Shown piece after piece: positions 37,535 to 47,125 of a stretch of 64,000 nucleotides of DNA. The translations under genes were made by a program, and so were the position numbers. Positions within the stretch are counted from its first letter, which is position 1, and each line of letters begins with the position of its first letter. Source of the stretch: Alphaproteobacteria bacterium (GTDB lineage: Bacteria > Pseudomonadota > Alphaproteobacteria > UBA9219 > RGZA01); NCBI GenBank assembly GCA_021732145.1, contig JAKFVN010000003.1:62001-126000 (forward strand), written 5' to 3'. The notes under the pieces are model-generated. The model saw only the letters and a program-made list of their open reading frames with translations, was not told where the DNA came from and did no database searches.

Positions 37535-38863
37535 ATGAACGTACTTATTATCGGCTCTGGCGGGCGTGAACATGCCATTGCCTGGACAATTAGCAATTCG
37601 CCCAACCTGACCAAGCTGTATGCCGCGCCCGGCAACGCAGGCATTGCGGAGCTGGCCATTTGCCTGCCCATCAGCGTGGAGGATAATGCCGCAATTGTGC
37701 GTGCGGTGCATGAGCATTCCATCGACTTTGTGATTGTCGGGCCCGAAGTTCCATTGGTGAACGGTCTGGTCGATGAACTTGGAAAAACCGGCATCCCCGC
37801 CTTTGGCCCCACTGCGAAGGCTGCGCAGCTTGAGGGTTCGAAAGGCTTCATGAAAGATTTGTGCGCCCGCGCAAACATTCCAACCGCCCGCTATGCGCGT
37901 TTCACCGATATTGCGAAAGCCAAAGCTTATGTTGAAGAACATGATAAAAATTCTGGGGGCGCACCGATTGTGATTAAAGCGGATGGCCTCGCAGCAGGTA
38001 AAGGCGTAACCGTTGCCATGACCAAAACCGAGGCCTTGCAGGCGGTTGATGATGCAATGCTGCACAGCGCCTTTGGCAAAGCGGGTACGGAACTGGTCAT
38101 TGAAGAATTCATGGAAGGCGAAGAAGCAAGTTTCTTCGCCCTGGCAGATGGTGAAACCGCCATTATGTTCGCCCATGCGCAAGACCATAAGCGCGCCTTT
38201 GATAATGATGAAGGCCCCAATACCGGCGGCATGGGCGCGTATTCGCCTGCGCCCATTGTCACACCTGCCTTGCAAGAAGAAATCATGCAGAACATTATTC
38301 TGCCAACCGTCAAGCAAATGGCAAAAGACGGTACGCCGTTCCGCGGCGTGTTGTTTGCGGGGCTGATGATTACCAAGGAAGCAGAGCCGATTGCGGAAAC
38401 CGCAGAGGCGTCGCGTTATAAAATTGTCCCAAAGCTGATTGAATATAATGCGCGCTTTGGTGACCCGGAAACGCAAGCGATGCTGCCACGCCTCAAATCC
38501 GATTTCCTGGATGTGCTCTATAAAACTGCGACGGGTAAATTAAAGGACGTGAAGCTGGATTGGCATGACAGCGCCGCGCTTTGTGTTGTGATGGCGGCAA
38601 AGGGTTACCCCGGCAATTACAAGAAGAATACGGTGATTAAAGGGCTGGATAAAGCCGCTGATTTACCGAACGTCGTTGTGTTCCATGCAGGTACGCTCAA
38701 TAACAACGGCGTGGTCGTTGCCAATGGCGGACGCGTATTAGGCGTGACAGGCTTCAGCCAGAATTTGAAACAGGCGCAGCACTATGCCTATCTGGCGGTT
38801 GATAACATTGACTGGGATGAAGGCTTTTGCCGCCGCGATATTGGCTGGCGCGCCCTTAAATAA
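37535..38863 (+). CDS. purD: Phosphoribosylamine-glycine ligase, carrying an in-frame palindromic element
   Basis: 442 residues. The start MNVLIIGSGGREHAIAW is diagnostic. ATP-grasp motifs follow: IVIKADGLAAGKGVTVAM, EEFMEGEEASFFAL and DHKRAFDNDEGPNTGGMGAY. The catalytic EYNARFGDPETQ is preceded by about 14 extra residues (AEPIAETAEASRYK) between GLMITKE and VPKLIEYN, a place where other PurD proteins have only a short turn. They coincide with a palindromic repeat at 38381-38414. It converges on the next gene with a 2-nt gap. Confidence 0.96.
   Translation: MNVLIIGSGGREHAIAWTISNSPNLTKLYAAPGNAGIAELAICLPISVEDNAAIVRAVHEHSIDFVIVGPEVPLVNGLVDELGKTGIPAFGPTAKAAQLEGSKGFMKDLCARANIPTARYARFTDIAKAKAYVEEHDKNSGGAPIVIKADGLAAGKGVTVAMTKTEALQAVDDAMLHSAFGKAGTELVIEEFMEGEEASFFALADGETAIMFAHAQDHKRAFDNDEGPNTGGMGAYSPAPIVTPALQEEIMQNIILPTVKQMAKDGTPFRGVLFAGLMITKEAEPIAETAEASRYKIVPKLIEYNARFGDPETQAMLPRLKSDFLDVLYKTATGKLKDVKLDWHDSAALCVVMAAKGYPGNYKKNTVIKGLDKAADLPNVVVFHAGTLNNNGVVVANGGRVLGVTGFSQNLKQAQHYAYLAVDNIDWDEGFCRRDIGWRALK
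38381..38414. repeat. Palindromic element, family B copy 2 (inside purD)
   Basis: TGCGG-AAA-CCGCA flanked by GCAGAGCCGAT and GAGGCGTCGC. It is in frame and adds the purD-specific insert that reads AEPIAETAEASR. Confidence 0.78.
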
Positions 38864-38865
38864 GC

Positions 38866-40590
38866 TTACTTTATATTGCGGTGAATCTGTGCCTTGTCTT
38901 TCCATTGTTGGGACAGCGCGCGTCTATCTGCCTGCACGCGCAAAATGCTGTCCAGCGTTTCTTCGGCAAAGCTGCCGCGCAACACCACAATCTGATTGCG
39001 CAACGTTGCAATAAACGGCGCGGTAATATGCTTATCCCAGCCGGTATTATTGGCGGTCGATACCAGTTTGACAAGCTGGTAGGATTTTGCGCTATCGGTT
39101 TTTGCTGCTTTCACCAGATGCATTATCGCACCCTGGAATGCCGCACTTGTCACGCGCTGCGCTGGCGGCAGCGTTGCATCAAGGCGCATCAGATGCATCA
39201 TGGTCAGATTGCTGTCGATGGTGGAGCCTGCATTGGCATCAACCATATAAATATTGGCTAAATGCGCGAAATGCGCGATCAGGTTCTTGGCCTGCAGCCC
39301 TTCGCCCGCCTGTGCATAGGCCTTTTTAAACTCGTCGTCATATGAAAAATCTTTTATAACAGCATAAAAACCTGCCGGATTTTTTGCAGTTGCAATCAGC
39401 AAATCAGTATAAACCTTTTCCATGCCTGGAATACTGCGTTCGGCATATTGCTTTTGGCGCGCAATATAAAAAACTTGCGTGGAAGGCAATGCAAGGTTCG
39501 TATAGCGCTGTATAAAAATATTTTTGATGATATCGGCTGTCATCAGATTGCCGACCGCTTTTTCCCATACGGGGGAGCGCATTTGCTGCGCCATCGTGTC
39601 TTCCATGCCTGCGCGGCTTTGTTCACTTGCCAGCGCATAAACGCGGTTGATGGCCGCAAATGTATTGTCGACCGTGTTAAATTTAATGGTATCTATGAAC
39701 ATGGTGCGCAAACTTATGCCCGCATCTTGATCCACGCGCAGGCCAAGCTGGAATAAATGCCAAAGCGGTGATTTGCCATTGGGTGTGTTGGGCATGAACC
39801 CGCCCGCCACATGCCCTAGCGAGGCAGCGCCTTCCAGCGTGAATAACCCTTGCAAATCTTCGGGCTGAAATGTGCCTTTCTTTAATTCATCATCAAGCGC
39901 TTTCAATGCATTCGCATCATAGGCATATTGCGTGAGCAATTCGTACCCCAGCACGGCGGTGATAAACTGGTTATTGGGTTCAGTTGTAATAAAACCATTT
40001 TCATTCGGCTTGGTGGTCACCAATGCCGATGCAACTGCAATGCCCAAATCCTTGCGGAACAATTCCGCATCGGCTTTGGAAAGCTTAGCGATACTGCGCT
40101 GCATCAGCCCGCCAAGGCGCGGCAGATCAAGACCAAAGCTGTTGCGGTTGGCAGAAAACGGGCTGTAAAAACCGGTATAACCATATTTCACATAATGTGC
40201 GGCCAGCAGCAAAAACATTTCCGCATCACCGCGCTGCACCAGTTCATTGGCCAGTGTTTCAACCCATTGGATGGTGAGTTGTTTTTCCTTGCGCGTTTTC
40301 AGTTTTTCATAATGGGCGAATAACCTGCCCAGATATTGCGGGCGCGGCTCGCTATCGCCCCATCCGGTGAATGCCGTTTGCCATTCCTGCGCTAAAATGG
40401 ATTTGGGGGTTTTCTTACGTTTAGTGTCCAGTTCTTCAAGGCGATGAAAAACTTCTTCTTCCCCCACATCGGTTGTATGTTCTTGCGCGGTTGGTGCTTT
40501 GGTTGCTTGGGGTTGCGCAGGGCGCGTGCTGAGCGTCAGTGCCGCAGCTGTAATTGCCGCCAAGAGAGCGAGGTTGGTAATCCGTGCCAT
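38866..40590 (-). CDS. Unknown exported 574-residue protein
   Basis: I do not recognise a family. A signal peptide (ITNLALLAAITAAALTLS) is followed by a Pro/Ala/Thr-rich linker and a long, apparently all-helical body rich in Lys, Asp, Gln and Ala without obvious repeats or cysteines. Distinct segments include HYVKYGYTGFYSPFSANR and LGHVAGGFMPNTPNGKSPLW. It may be a periplasmic helical scaffold, but no enzyme motif supports a role. It stands alone between purD (converging) and hslU. Confidence 0.8.
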   Translation of the reverse strand: MARITNLALLAAITAAALTLSTRPAQPQATKAPTAQEHTTDVGEEEVFHRLEELDTKRKKTPKSILAQEWQTAFTGWGDSEPRPQYLGRLFAHYEKLKTRKEKQLTIQWVETLANELVQRGDAEMFLLLAAHYVKYGYTGFYSPFSANRNSFGLDLPRLGGLMQRSIAKLSKADAELFRKDLGIAVASALVTTKPNENGFITTEPNNQFITAVLGYELLTQYAYDANALKALDDELKKGTFQPEDLQGLFTLEGAASLGHVAGGFMPNTPNGKSPLWHLFQLGLRVDQDAGISLRTMFIDTIKFNTVDNTFAAINRVYALASEQSRAGMEDTMAQQMRSPVWEKAVGNLMTADIIKNIFIQRYTNLALPSTQVFYIARQKQYAERSIPGMEKVYTDLLIATAKNPAGFYAVIKDFSYDDEFKKAYAQAGEGLQAKNLIAHFAHLANIYMVDANAGSTIDSNLTMMHLMRLDATLPPAQRVTSAAFQGAIMHLVKAAKTDSAKSYQLVKLVSTANNTGWDKHITAPFIATLRNQIVVLRGSFAEETLDSILRVQADRRALSQQWKDKAQIHRNIK

Positions 40591-40698
40591 TTCAATTCCT
40601 TAAACTATGCCCTTAGAATATATGGGGAATGTAATGGCTGGGGGCATGGGCAGGCAAAGCCATTAATGCTTTCGTGGCAACCCTAAGCGTTAATTTTA

Positions 40699-40728
40699 AA
40701 AAACGCACATGATTTAACGTGCGTTTTT
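40699..40728 (-). terminator. Rho-independent terminator after hslU
   Basis: AAAAACGCAC (40699-40708) pairs with GTGCGTTTTT (40719-40728) around a 10-nt loop, flanked by A and T runs. It lies about 45 nt past the hslU stop and also precedes the promoter region of the exported 574-residue protein. Confidence 0.8.
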
Positions 40729-40730
40729 AA

Positions 40731-40763
40731 GGGTCGCAAGGCGACCCCGCGCCGGATGGCGCG
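40731..40763. repeat. Palindromic element, family C copy 2
   Basis: GGGTCGC-AAG-GCGACCC followed at once by CGCGCC-GGAT-GGCGCG. The layout and joining sequence match 10141-10169, with changed but still paired stem bases. It lies between the hslU stop and its terminator hairpin. Confidence 0.6.
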
Positions 40764-40772
40764 TACCTAACA

Positions 40773-42089
40773 TTAGAGAATAAACTTCGATAAATCGGCG
40801 TTTTTGGCCAATGTACCAACCTTTTCCTGCACGGTCTTGGCATCAATCGTCACGGTTTCGCCCTTGCGTTCCGATGCATCAAAGCTGATATCTTCCAGCA
40901 AGCGTTCCAACACCGTGTGAAGTCTGCGCGCGCCGATATTTTCAACCGTTGCGTTTATCTCCGCTGCCAATTTGGCCAGCGCGTCCACTGCATCTGCCGT
41001 AATCGTCAACGTCAAGCCTTCGGTTTCCATCAGCGCCTTGTATTGGCGAACAAGATTAGCCTGTGTATCGGTCAAAATTTGGCGCAAATCATTTTGCGTA
41101 AGCGCAGAAAGTTCAACGCGGATTGGCAAACGGCCTTGAAGTTCAGGCAATAAATCAGATGGCTTGGCGATATGGAATGCGCCAGAGCAAATAAACAGCA
41201 CATGGTCGGTTTTGACCTGACCATATTTGGTTGAAACGGTTGTGCCTTCGATTAAAGGCAATAAATCGCGCTGCACGCCTTCACGTGATACATCGCCGCC
41301 GCCGCGAAACTCGCTGCGCGCTGCAATCTTGTCGATTTCATCAATGAATACGATGCCGCGTTGTTCCACGGCTTCCACCGCGCTGGCAACCATTTTGTCT
41401 TGGTCTAATAGCTTATCCGCTTCTTCCTGTATCAATGTTTCACGCGCATCCTTCACATGCATGCGCTTCGTCTTGGTGCGGCCGCCGCCAAATTGCTTGC
41501 CGAACATATCGCCTAAATTCAGCATACCCATTTGCGCGCCGGGCATGCCAGGCACATCCACCGTCGGCATGGAAAGCGGGCTGTCATCATTCACTTCAAT
41601 TTCAACGTCGCGCTCTTCCAATTCACCGTTCTTGAGCATGGCACGGAATTTCTGCTTGGTTTCGGCACTGGCGCTTTCACCCACCAATGCGGTAATCAGG
41701 CGTTCTTCCGCCAGTTTTTCGGCCTTCGCTTTTACGTCCTTTCGCGATTTCACTTTTGAATTCGCAACCGCGCTTTCCATCAAATCACGGATGATTTGCT
41801 CAACATCGCGGCCTACATAGCCAACTTCCGTATACTTGGTCGCTTCCACCTTGATGAATGGCGCATCGGCCAATTTGGCAAGGCGGCGCGCAATTTCGGT
41901 TTTGCCAACACCGGTTGGCCCGATAATCAGGATGTTTTTAGGCAAGACTTCGTCGCGCAGGTCATCAGGCAATTGCTGGCGACGCCAACGGTTACGCAAC
42001 GCAACCGATACAGCGCGTTTGGCATCAGCCTGCCCGATAATATGCTTATCGAGCTCGGCGACGATTTCTTTGGGGGTTAATTCGGTCAT
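40773..42089 (-). CDS. hslU: ATP-dependent protease ATPase subunit HslU
   Basis: 438 residues. Walker A is [20 protein letters not shown] and Walker B is [13 protein letters not shown]. The pore motif region [20 protein letters not shown] is intact. The inserted I domain (about 110-240) includes a methionine/glycine-rich loop. The C-terminus ends LSKFIL, close to the family ending that docks into HslV. HslU unfolds proteins for the HslV peptidase. The usual partner hslV is not next to it; instead asd lies 14 nt upstream. Confidence 0.96.
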   Translation of the reverse strand: MTELTPKEIVAELDKHIIGQADAKRAVSVALRNRWRRQQLPDDLRDEVLPKNILIIGPTGVGKTEIARRLAKLADAPFIKVEATKYTEVGYVGRDVEQIIRDLMESAVANSKVKSRKDVKAKAEKLAEERLITALVGESASAETKQKFRAMLKNGELEERDVEIEVNDDSPLSMPTVDVPGMPGAQMGMLNLGDMFGKQFGGGRTKTKRMHVKDARETLIQEEADKLLDQDKMVASAVEAVEQRGIVFIDEIDKIAARSEFRGGGDVSREGVQRDLLPLIEGTTVSTKYGQVKTDHVLFICSGAFHIAKPSDLLPELQGRLPIRVELSALTQNDLRQILTDTQANLVRQYKALMETEGLTLTITADAVDALAKLAAEINATVENIGARRLHTVLERLLEDISFDASERKGETVTIDAKTVQEKVGTLAKNADLSKFIL

Positions 42090-42103
42090 ACCCTTTAAAT
42101 AGG

Positions 42104-43126
42104 TCAGAGATAATTCTTGGCAAGCTCTTCCGCGATTTGAACCGCATTAAGCGCTGCGCCCTTGCGCAAATTATCCGACACAATCCACATCGAAAGGCCA
42201 TGCTCCACCGTAATATCCTCGCGGATACGGGAAACATAGGTGCCATCTTCACCAGCCACTTCCGCTGGTGTCACATAGCCATCGGCCGACAAATGGTCAA
42301 TCACGATAACGCCCGGGGCTTTTTTCAAAATCGCCTTGGCTTCAGCCGCGGAAATCGGGTTTTCGAATTCCACGTTTACCGCTTCGCTATGCGAAATAAA
42401 TACCGGCACGCGCACGCAGGTTGCCGTTACCTTGATTTTGGGGTCAAGAATCTTCTTGGTTTCAACCATCATCTTCCATTCTTCCTTGGTGTATCCGTCT
42501 TCCATGAACACATCAATTTGCGGAATGACGTTAAACGCGATTTGCTTCGGGAATACTTCCTTCTTCAGGGCATCGTTCACGAATACCGCGCGGGTCTGCT
42601 GGAACAATTCATCCATTGCTTCCTTGCCGCCGCCCGAGGTGGATTGGTAAGTTGCAACCACAATGCGCTTGATTTTCGCTGCATCATGCAATGGCTTTAA
42701 CGCCACCAGCATCTGAATGGTCGAGCAATTGGGGTTCGCGATAATGTTGCGCTTGGTGTAACCGGCAATCGCGTTTGAATTCACTTCGGGCACAATCAAC
42801 GGCACATCGGGGTCCATGCGGAAATGCGATGTGTTATCAATCACAACGCAACCAGCCTGGCCCGCACGCGGCGCGAAATCCGCTGAAATTTTTGCGCCAG
42901 CGGATGAAAGGCAGATATCGGTGCCCTTGAAATCATAAGTTGAAAGATCTTGAACGGTCAGCACCTTGTCTTCACCGAACGATACTTCGTTGCCCGCTGA
43001 ATTTTTCGAGGCAAGCGCAATCACTTCGCTAACAGGGAACTGGCGATCTGCGACGATGGAGAGCATTTCCTTGCCCACTGCACCGGTCGCACCCACAACG
43101 GCCACTTTATATGCTTTTTTACCCAT
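42104..43126 (-). CDS. asd: Aspartate-semialdehyde dehydrogenase
   Basis: 340 residues. NADP-binding [15 protein letters not shown] at the N-terminus, the catalytic cysteine in [14 protein letters not shown] and the substrate-binding [15 protein letters not shown] are present. It reduces aspartyl phosphate made by LysC, so it serves lysine, threonine, methionine and diaminopimelate synthesis. It lies 14 nt upstream of hslU and is probably cotranscribed with it. Confidence 0.96.
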   Translation of the reverse strand: MGKKAYKVAVVGATGAVGKEMLSIVADRQFPVSEVIALASKNSAGNEVSFGEDKVLTVQDLSTYDFKGTDICLSSAGAKISADFAPRAGQAGCVVIDNTSHFRMDPDVPLIVPEVNSNAIAGYTKRNIIANPNCSTIQMLVALKPLHDAAKIKRIVVATYQSTSGGGKEAMDELFQQTRAVFVNDALKKEVFPKQIAFNVIPQIDVFMEDGYTKEEWKMMVETKKILDPKIKVTATCVRVPVFISHSEAVNVEFENPISAAEAKAILKKAPGVIVIDHLSADGYVTPAEVAGEDGTYVSRIREDITVEHGLSMWIVSDNLRKGAALNAVQIAEELAKNYL

Positions 43127-43172
43127 GACTTTATCCTGTGTCTTTACTTCCTAATAATTATGTAAGAACGCT

Positions 43173-43208
43173 AAAAAACCATGAAACCCCCTGCAATGCA
43201 AGGGTTTC
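43173..43208 (-). terminator. Rho-independent terminator after the 219-residue unknown gene
   Basis: GAAACCC (43183-43189) and GGGTTTC (43202-43208), with an inner TGC/GCA pair around AAT, form an interrupted hairpin. On the minus strand it is followed by six T (43173-43178 on the plus strand as A). It separates the 219-residue gene from asd. Confidence 0.75.
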
Positions 43209-43254
43209 CATGATAAGATAGGTCGAAAAGTTGCGGAATGATAGTGGGTTAACG

Positions 43255-43914
43255 CTAAACCACGGGCGCGGGTGCGGTTGCAGCCAAACCACTTTTGCGA
43301 ATATGGCCGCGCACCGCGCACCATTTGCCCGCTTCCATAATAATACCATCTACCTGCTGCTCCAGGCTTAGCGGAGCAACTTCCGCTGCAGCTGCAACGG
43401 GTTTGGGTTCAAGCCTGACAGGTTTCAAACCAATGCTTGGCGCAACGCTGTTATACAATCGCTTCATGGCCAGCGTGGCCGCGCTTGGCTTTGGTGGTTC
43501 AACTGGTTTCTTTACTGTTTCTTCGCGCGGGTTTTGCTGGCCGCGACCCAGCGCAATGTTTTGTTTTTCGCGCACGGTAAAGGCAAAAATATCATGCTGC
43601 GGCAATTGAACTTCACGAATATCCGCGCCAAGCGTATGCAGGCGCAACTGCACATAAGTATCAAAGCCAGCATGCGGCGCTTTTACATGAATAACCGTTG
43701 CTTCCATGCGGCCTTCGGCAGCTTCCAGCAGCATTTTCACGGCTGTGACCAAGCGCGCGGCTTCCTGGAACTCGTATTGTTTCAGCCTGGTCTCGAGTTC
43801 AATCAGGGTATTGGTATTCGCGGCTTCAATCATCGTGGCACGAAGGTCAAGGCCTGATTGAACGCCCGTTGATACTAATCGGGAAACATCGGCGCGCGGT
43901 GGTGCTGCTGGCAT
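43255..43914 (-). CDS. Unknown 219-residue cytoplasmic protein
   Basis: No known family recognised. Residues about 25-115 look like a folded helical and beta domain (ELETRLKQYEFQEAARLVTA ... FDTYVQLRLHTLGADIREVQ). A Pro/Lys/Glu-rich linker (about 125-145) leads to a Lys/Val/Ala-rich C-terminal part with a single tryptophan-cysteine segment (EAGKWCAVRGHIRKSG). No signal peptide or membrane helix is seen. It is a single gene with a terminator behind it, between asd and the Rsh gene on the same strand. Confidence 0.72.
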   Translation of the reverse strand: MPAAPPRADVSRLVSTGVQSGLDLRATMIEAANTNTLIELETRLKQYEFQEAARLVTAVKMLLEAAEGRMEATVIHVKAPHAGFDTYVQLRLHTLGADIREVQLPQHDIFAFTVREKQNIALGRGQQNPREETVKKPVEPPKPSAATLAMKRLYNSVAPSIGLKPVRLEPKPVAAAAEVAPLSLEQQVDGIIMEAGKWCAVRGHIRKSGLAATAPAPVV

Positions 43915-44003
43915 GAATGGCTTCCTTAAAAAAATTCATAAAATGTGCAATGACACTAAAACGCGGGAATGCGTTTGCCAACTGATAATGATATTAAGAA
44001 TGC

Positions 44004-46247
44004 TTAACGGTTTTTGGCGCGTTCAACACTAATCATCAGCGGCGTGGAGCGGATGCCCGCCATGATGGTGGTCAGATGCTGCACGTTGGAAACTTCCACA
44101 TCCACAAACACATCGAAGAAATCAACGCTACGGTTGGTGATTTTCAAATTGGTGATATTGCCATTCGCCTTGCTGATCGCGCCGGTTAGGTTTGCTAGCG
44201 CCGATGGCAGATTTGCAATCACTACATTCAAACGGCCAATCACGCTGCCTGCATGGAATGCGCTGTCATCCCATGCCACGTCAATCCAGCGTTCGGGCTG
44301 GCTTGCAAAGCTTTCCAGCGTATCGCAATCGGTTGTGTGAATGGTTACGCCCTTACCTGTCACCACGATGCCAACAATCCGGTCTCCTGGCAGCGGATGG
44401 CAGCAGCGCGCATAATGCACGGCCATGCCGGGGATAAGACCGCGCAGCGTAAGCGGTTTGGTTTTTTTATCTTTTTCTTTTTCAGCCTTGGGGTCGCTTT
44501 TCTTGGCGGGTTTTTCAGGCTGTTTGGGCTGGTGCTGCGGATAAAGCGCGCGCAATACATCGCGCGCGGAATGCAGCGATGCGCCAATATTGGCATATAA
44601 ATCATCCAAATCTTCGGCCTGGAATTTGCCAACCACCGCTTCCAATTCTTTTTCATGGAATGTCAGGCCTTCTTCAGCAAACAATTTCTGCAACATGGGT
44701 TTGCCCAATGCCACATATTCGCCGCGCTGCTGCTGGCGCACAAAGCGGCGGATGTGTGAACGTGCTTTTGCCGAAACCACAAAGCGTTCCCATGCGGGTG
44801 ACGGCGCACCGGTTTTTGATGTGATGATTTCAACTTGGTCACCGTTGCGAAGTGATGTGCGCAATGGAACCATTCTTCCATTCACCTTCGCGCCAACGCA
44901 TTTATCGCCAACTTTACTATGCACGGCATAGGCAAAATCCACCGGCGTTGAACCGCGCGGCAAGGCGATTAAATCGCCCTTGGGCGAGAAGCAGAACACC
45001 TGGTCCTGGAATAGTTCAAGACGCGTGTAATCAAGGAATTCTTCAGGGCGCTGCGCGCTTTCCACAATATCCAGCAATTCGCGCAGCCAGCGATATTGGC
45101 GGCCATCGGTCTTTTCATCATCCTGCTTATAGGCCCAGTGCGCGGCCACGCCGAGTTCCGCCACCTCATCCATGTGCTTGGTGCGGATTTGAATTTCAAC
45201 GCGCTGCTTTAATGGGCCGATAACGCCGGTGTGCAAGCTTTGATAGCCGTTGGGCTTTGGCGTGGAAATAAAATCCTTGAAACGGCCCGGCACCACTGAA
45301 TACTGGCTATGGATGATACCAAGTGCATGATAGCAATCGGCATTGCTGTCCACGATGATGCGGAAGGCGATGATGTCCGATAATTGCTCGAACACGATAT
45401 TCTTGCGCTGCATCTTTTTCCAGATGGAATACGGCGTTTTTTCGCGGCCAATAACCTTGGCCTTTAATCCCGCCTTATCCATCACGCCTTGCAAATCGGT
45501 AATAATGGTATTGACGACATCGCTGCCTTCACTGCGCAGGAAGTTCAACCGCGCCAAAATACTATCGCGTGCTTCCGCATGCAGCACGGAAAACGCCAGA
45601 TCTTCCAGCTCTTCCTGCATTTGCTTAATACCCATGCGCTGCGCCAGCGGCGCATAGATTTCCAATGTTTCCATCGCCTTCATGCGGCGCTTTTCCGGCT
45701 TCTTCACATGGTGAATGGTGCGCATGTTATGCAAGCGGTCGGCAAGTTTCACCAAAAGCACGCGGATATCTTCCGCCATCGCTACCACAAGCTTGCGGAA
45801 ATTTTCCGCCTGTTGCGCTTTCTCGCTTTGGAATTCAAGGCGCGACAGCTTGGTTACGCCTTCCACCATGTGTGCAACTTCAGAACCGAACATATCGGTC
45901 AGCTGTTCCTTGGTGGCACCGGTATCTTCAATCGTATCATGCAGCAGCGCCGTGGCAATCGACGCGCTATCCAGCTTCATCTCGGTCAAAATGCTGGCAA
46001 CTTCCAGAGGGTGCGAGAAATACGGGTCGCCGCTGTGACGCATTTGCGTGCCATGCGCCTTCATCGAAAACACATAGGCCTTGTTCAATAATTCTTCATC
46101 GACTTTGGAATCATACGCGCGAACGCGGTCAACCAATTCATATTGGCGGATCAGCGGTTTTTTCGGGCGTGCCATCACAGCGGCGGCTGCAGGTTCAGCG
46201 CCGGCGGTTTCTTGCTGTGGTTTGGTATCGTCCGGTGTCATATGCAT
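44004..46247 (-). CDS. spoT: Bifunctional (p)ppGpp synthetase/hydrolase (Rsh, SpoT/Rel)
   Basis: 747 residues with the full long-Rsh order. The HD hydrolase is at about 45-200 (H79 in YFSHPLEVA; H103-D104 in LLHDTIEDTG). The synthetase is at about 240-360 (GREKTPYSIWKKM, TPKPNGYQSLH, EIQIRTKHM). A TGS domain (CFSPKGDLIALPRGSTPVDF) and a C-terminal ACT domain (LPSALANLTGAISKANGNIT) follow. Both catalytic sites look intact, so it should make and degrade (p)ppGpp. It is separated by a MIT-like palindrome from marC upstream. Confidence 0.96.
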   Translation of the reverse strand: MHMTPDDTKPQQETAGAEPAAAAVMARPKKPLIRQYELVDRVRAYDSKVDEELLNKAYVFSMKAHGTQMRHSGDPYFSHPLEVASILTEMKLDSASIATALLHDTIEDTGATKEQLTDMFGSEVAHMVEGVTKLSRLEFQSEKAQQAENFRKLVVAMAEDIRVLLVKLADRLHNMRTIHHVKKPEKRRMKAMETLEIYAPLAQRMGIKQMQEELEDLAFSVLHAEARDSILARLNFLRSEGSDVVNTIITDLQGVMDKAGLKAKVIGREKTPYSIWKKMQRKNIVFEQLSDIIAFRIIVDSNADCYHALGIIHSQYSVVPGRFKDFISTPKPNGYQSLHTGVIGPLKQRVEIQIRTKHMDEVAELGVAAHWAYKQDDEKTDGRQYRWLRELLDIVESAQRPEEFLDYTRLELFQDQVFCFSPKGDLIALPRGSTPVDFAYAVHSKVGDKCVGAKVNGRMVPLRTSLRNGDQVEIITSKTGAPSPAWERFVVSAKARSHIRRFVRQQQRGEYVALGKPMLQKLFAEEGLTFHEKELEAVVGKFQAEDLDDLYANIGASLHSARDVLRALYPQHQPKQPEKPAKKSDPKAEKEKDKKTKPLTLRGLIPGMAVHYARCCHPLPGDRIVGIVVTGKGVTIHTTDCDTLESFASQPERWIDVAWDDSAFHAGSVIGRLNVVIANLPSALANLTGAISKANGNITNLKITNRSVDFFDVFVDVEVSNVQHLTTIMAGIRSTPLMISVERAKNR

Positions 46248-46330
46248 TAAAATAGCGGGGTTGGCCCATAAAACTAGCTATAGCATATTAACATATCATT
46301 GATAAATTTTAGAGCCATTTCAGAATCTCG

Positions 46331-46473
46331 CTGTGGCTAAGGATTTTCGCTGATTTCGAGAACCGGAGCACAGCGTACATTTAAGTACGCGAGCACCGCG
46401 CCCCGCTTTGCGGGTTATTAATATGTCCTGCGAAGCAGGACAGGGAGAAATCGGTGAAAAGCCAACGCCGCAG
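46331..46473. repeat. MITE-like compound palindrome (element E)
   Basis: The outer arms are long and imperfectly inverted: CTGTGGC plus GGATTTTCGCTGATTTC (46341-46357) on the left, GAAATCGGTGAAAAGCC (46447-46463) plus CGCCGCAG on the right. Inside lie three hairpins: GCGTAC-ATTTAA-GTACGC (46373-46390), CCCGC-TTT-GCGGG (46402-46414) and GTCCTGC-GAA-GCAGGAC (46425-46441). It contains no ORF and fills most of the gap between the marC and spoT genes. Confidence 0.75.
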
Positions 46474-46489
46474 TAGAGAATGCATGCTT

Positions 46490-47110
46490 CTAATGCATCG
46501 CTTGAATCAGGCCTTTTGCCCCATCAGCGATGAATTGAATGGCCATTGCTGCTAATAAGATACCCATCAGCCGCGCCATGATCTGAATGCCGCCACTGCC
46601 CAGCACGGTTTTTAACCGCTGAACGGCCTTCATGCACGCATAGGATGCAACCACCGCCAGCGCCATCGCCGCATAGACTTGCAACTGGTCAAACCATGCG
46701 TGCGATTTATTGGTAAGCAGGATAATCGCGGTGATGCAACCGGGGCCAGAGAGCAATGGAATGGCAAGCGGGAACACGGCGATGTCGCCGCGGTCGGAAT
46801 AAACCGAGCCATCCTTTTGAATGTTCTGCTGGTCATGGTCACCCATCAGCATGCGGAAGGCGGTCACGAACAATAACAAACCGCCCGCGATGCGGAATGC
46901 ATCGAGCGTGATGCCGAGCATCGACAGAACAACCGAACCCATCAAGCCGAAAAACAGCAATACGCCCGCGCCAACGATGCAGGATTTTTTGGCAATCGCT
47001 TCGCTTTCCGTATGGGCAAGGCCAGCCGTCAGCGCGCCATAAACCGCCGCTGTTCCAAGCGGATCGATGATGACGGTCAGTGTTACCAGCGCGGAGAGGA
47101 AGGTTTCCAT
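46490..47110 (-). CDS. MarC-family integral membrane protein
   Basis: 206 residues with six predicted helices, starting FLSALVTLTVIIDPLGTAAV and including GVLLFFGLMGSVVLSMLGIT and PLAIPLLSGPGCITAIILLT. The conserved proline and glycine patterns (IDPLG, PLLSGPG) match MarC/UPF0056. The function of MarC is unsettled; despite the name it does not account for multiple antibiotic resistance. It is 15 nt downstream of the second Rsh gene and probably in its operon. Confidence 0.92.
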   Translation of the reverse strand: METFLSALVTLTVIIDPLGTAAVYGALTAGLAHTESEAIAKKSCIVGAGVLLFFGLMGSVVLSMLGITLDAFRIAGGLLLFVTAFRMLMGDHDQQNIQKDGSVYSDRGDIAVFPLAIPLLSGPGCITAIILLTNKSHAWFDQLQVYAAMALAVVASYACMKAVQRLKTVLGSGGIQIMARLMGILLAAMAIQFIADGAKGLIQAMH

Positions 47111-47125
47111 GAAGGGATGATAAAT

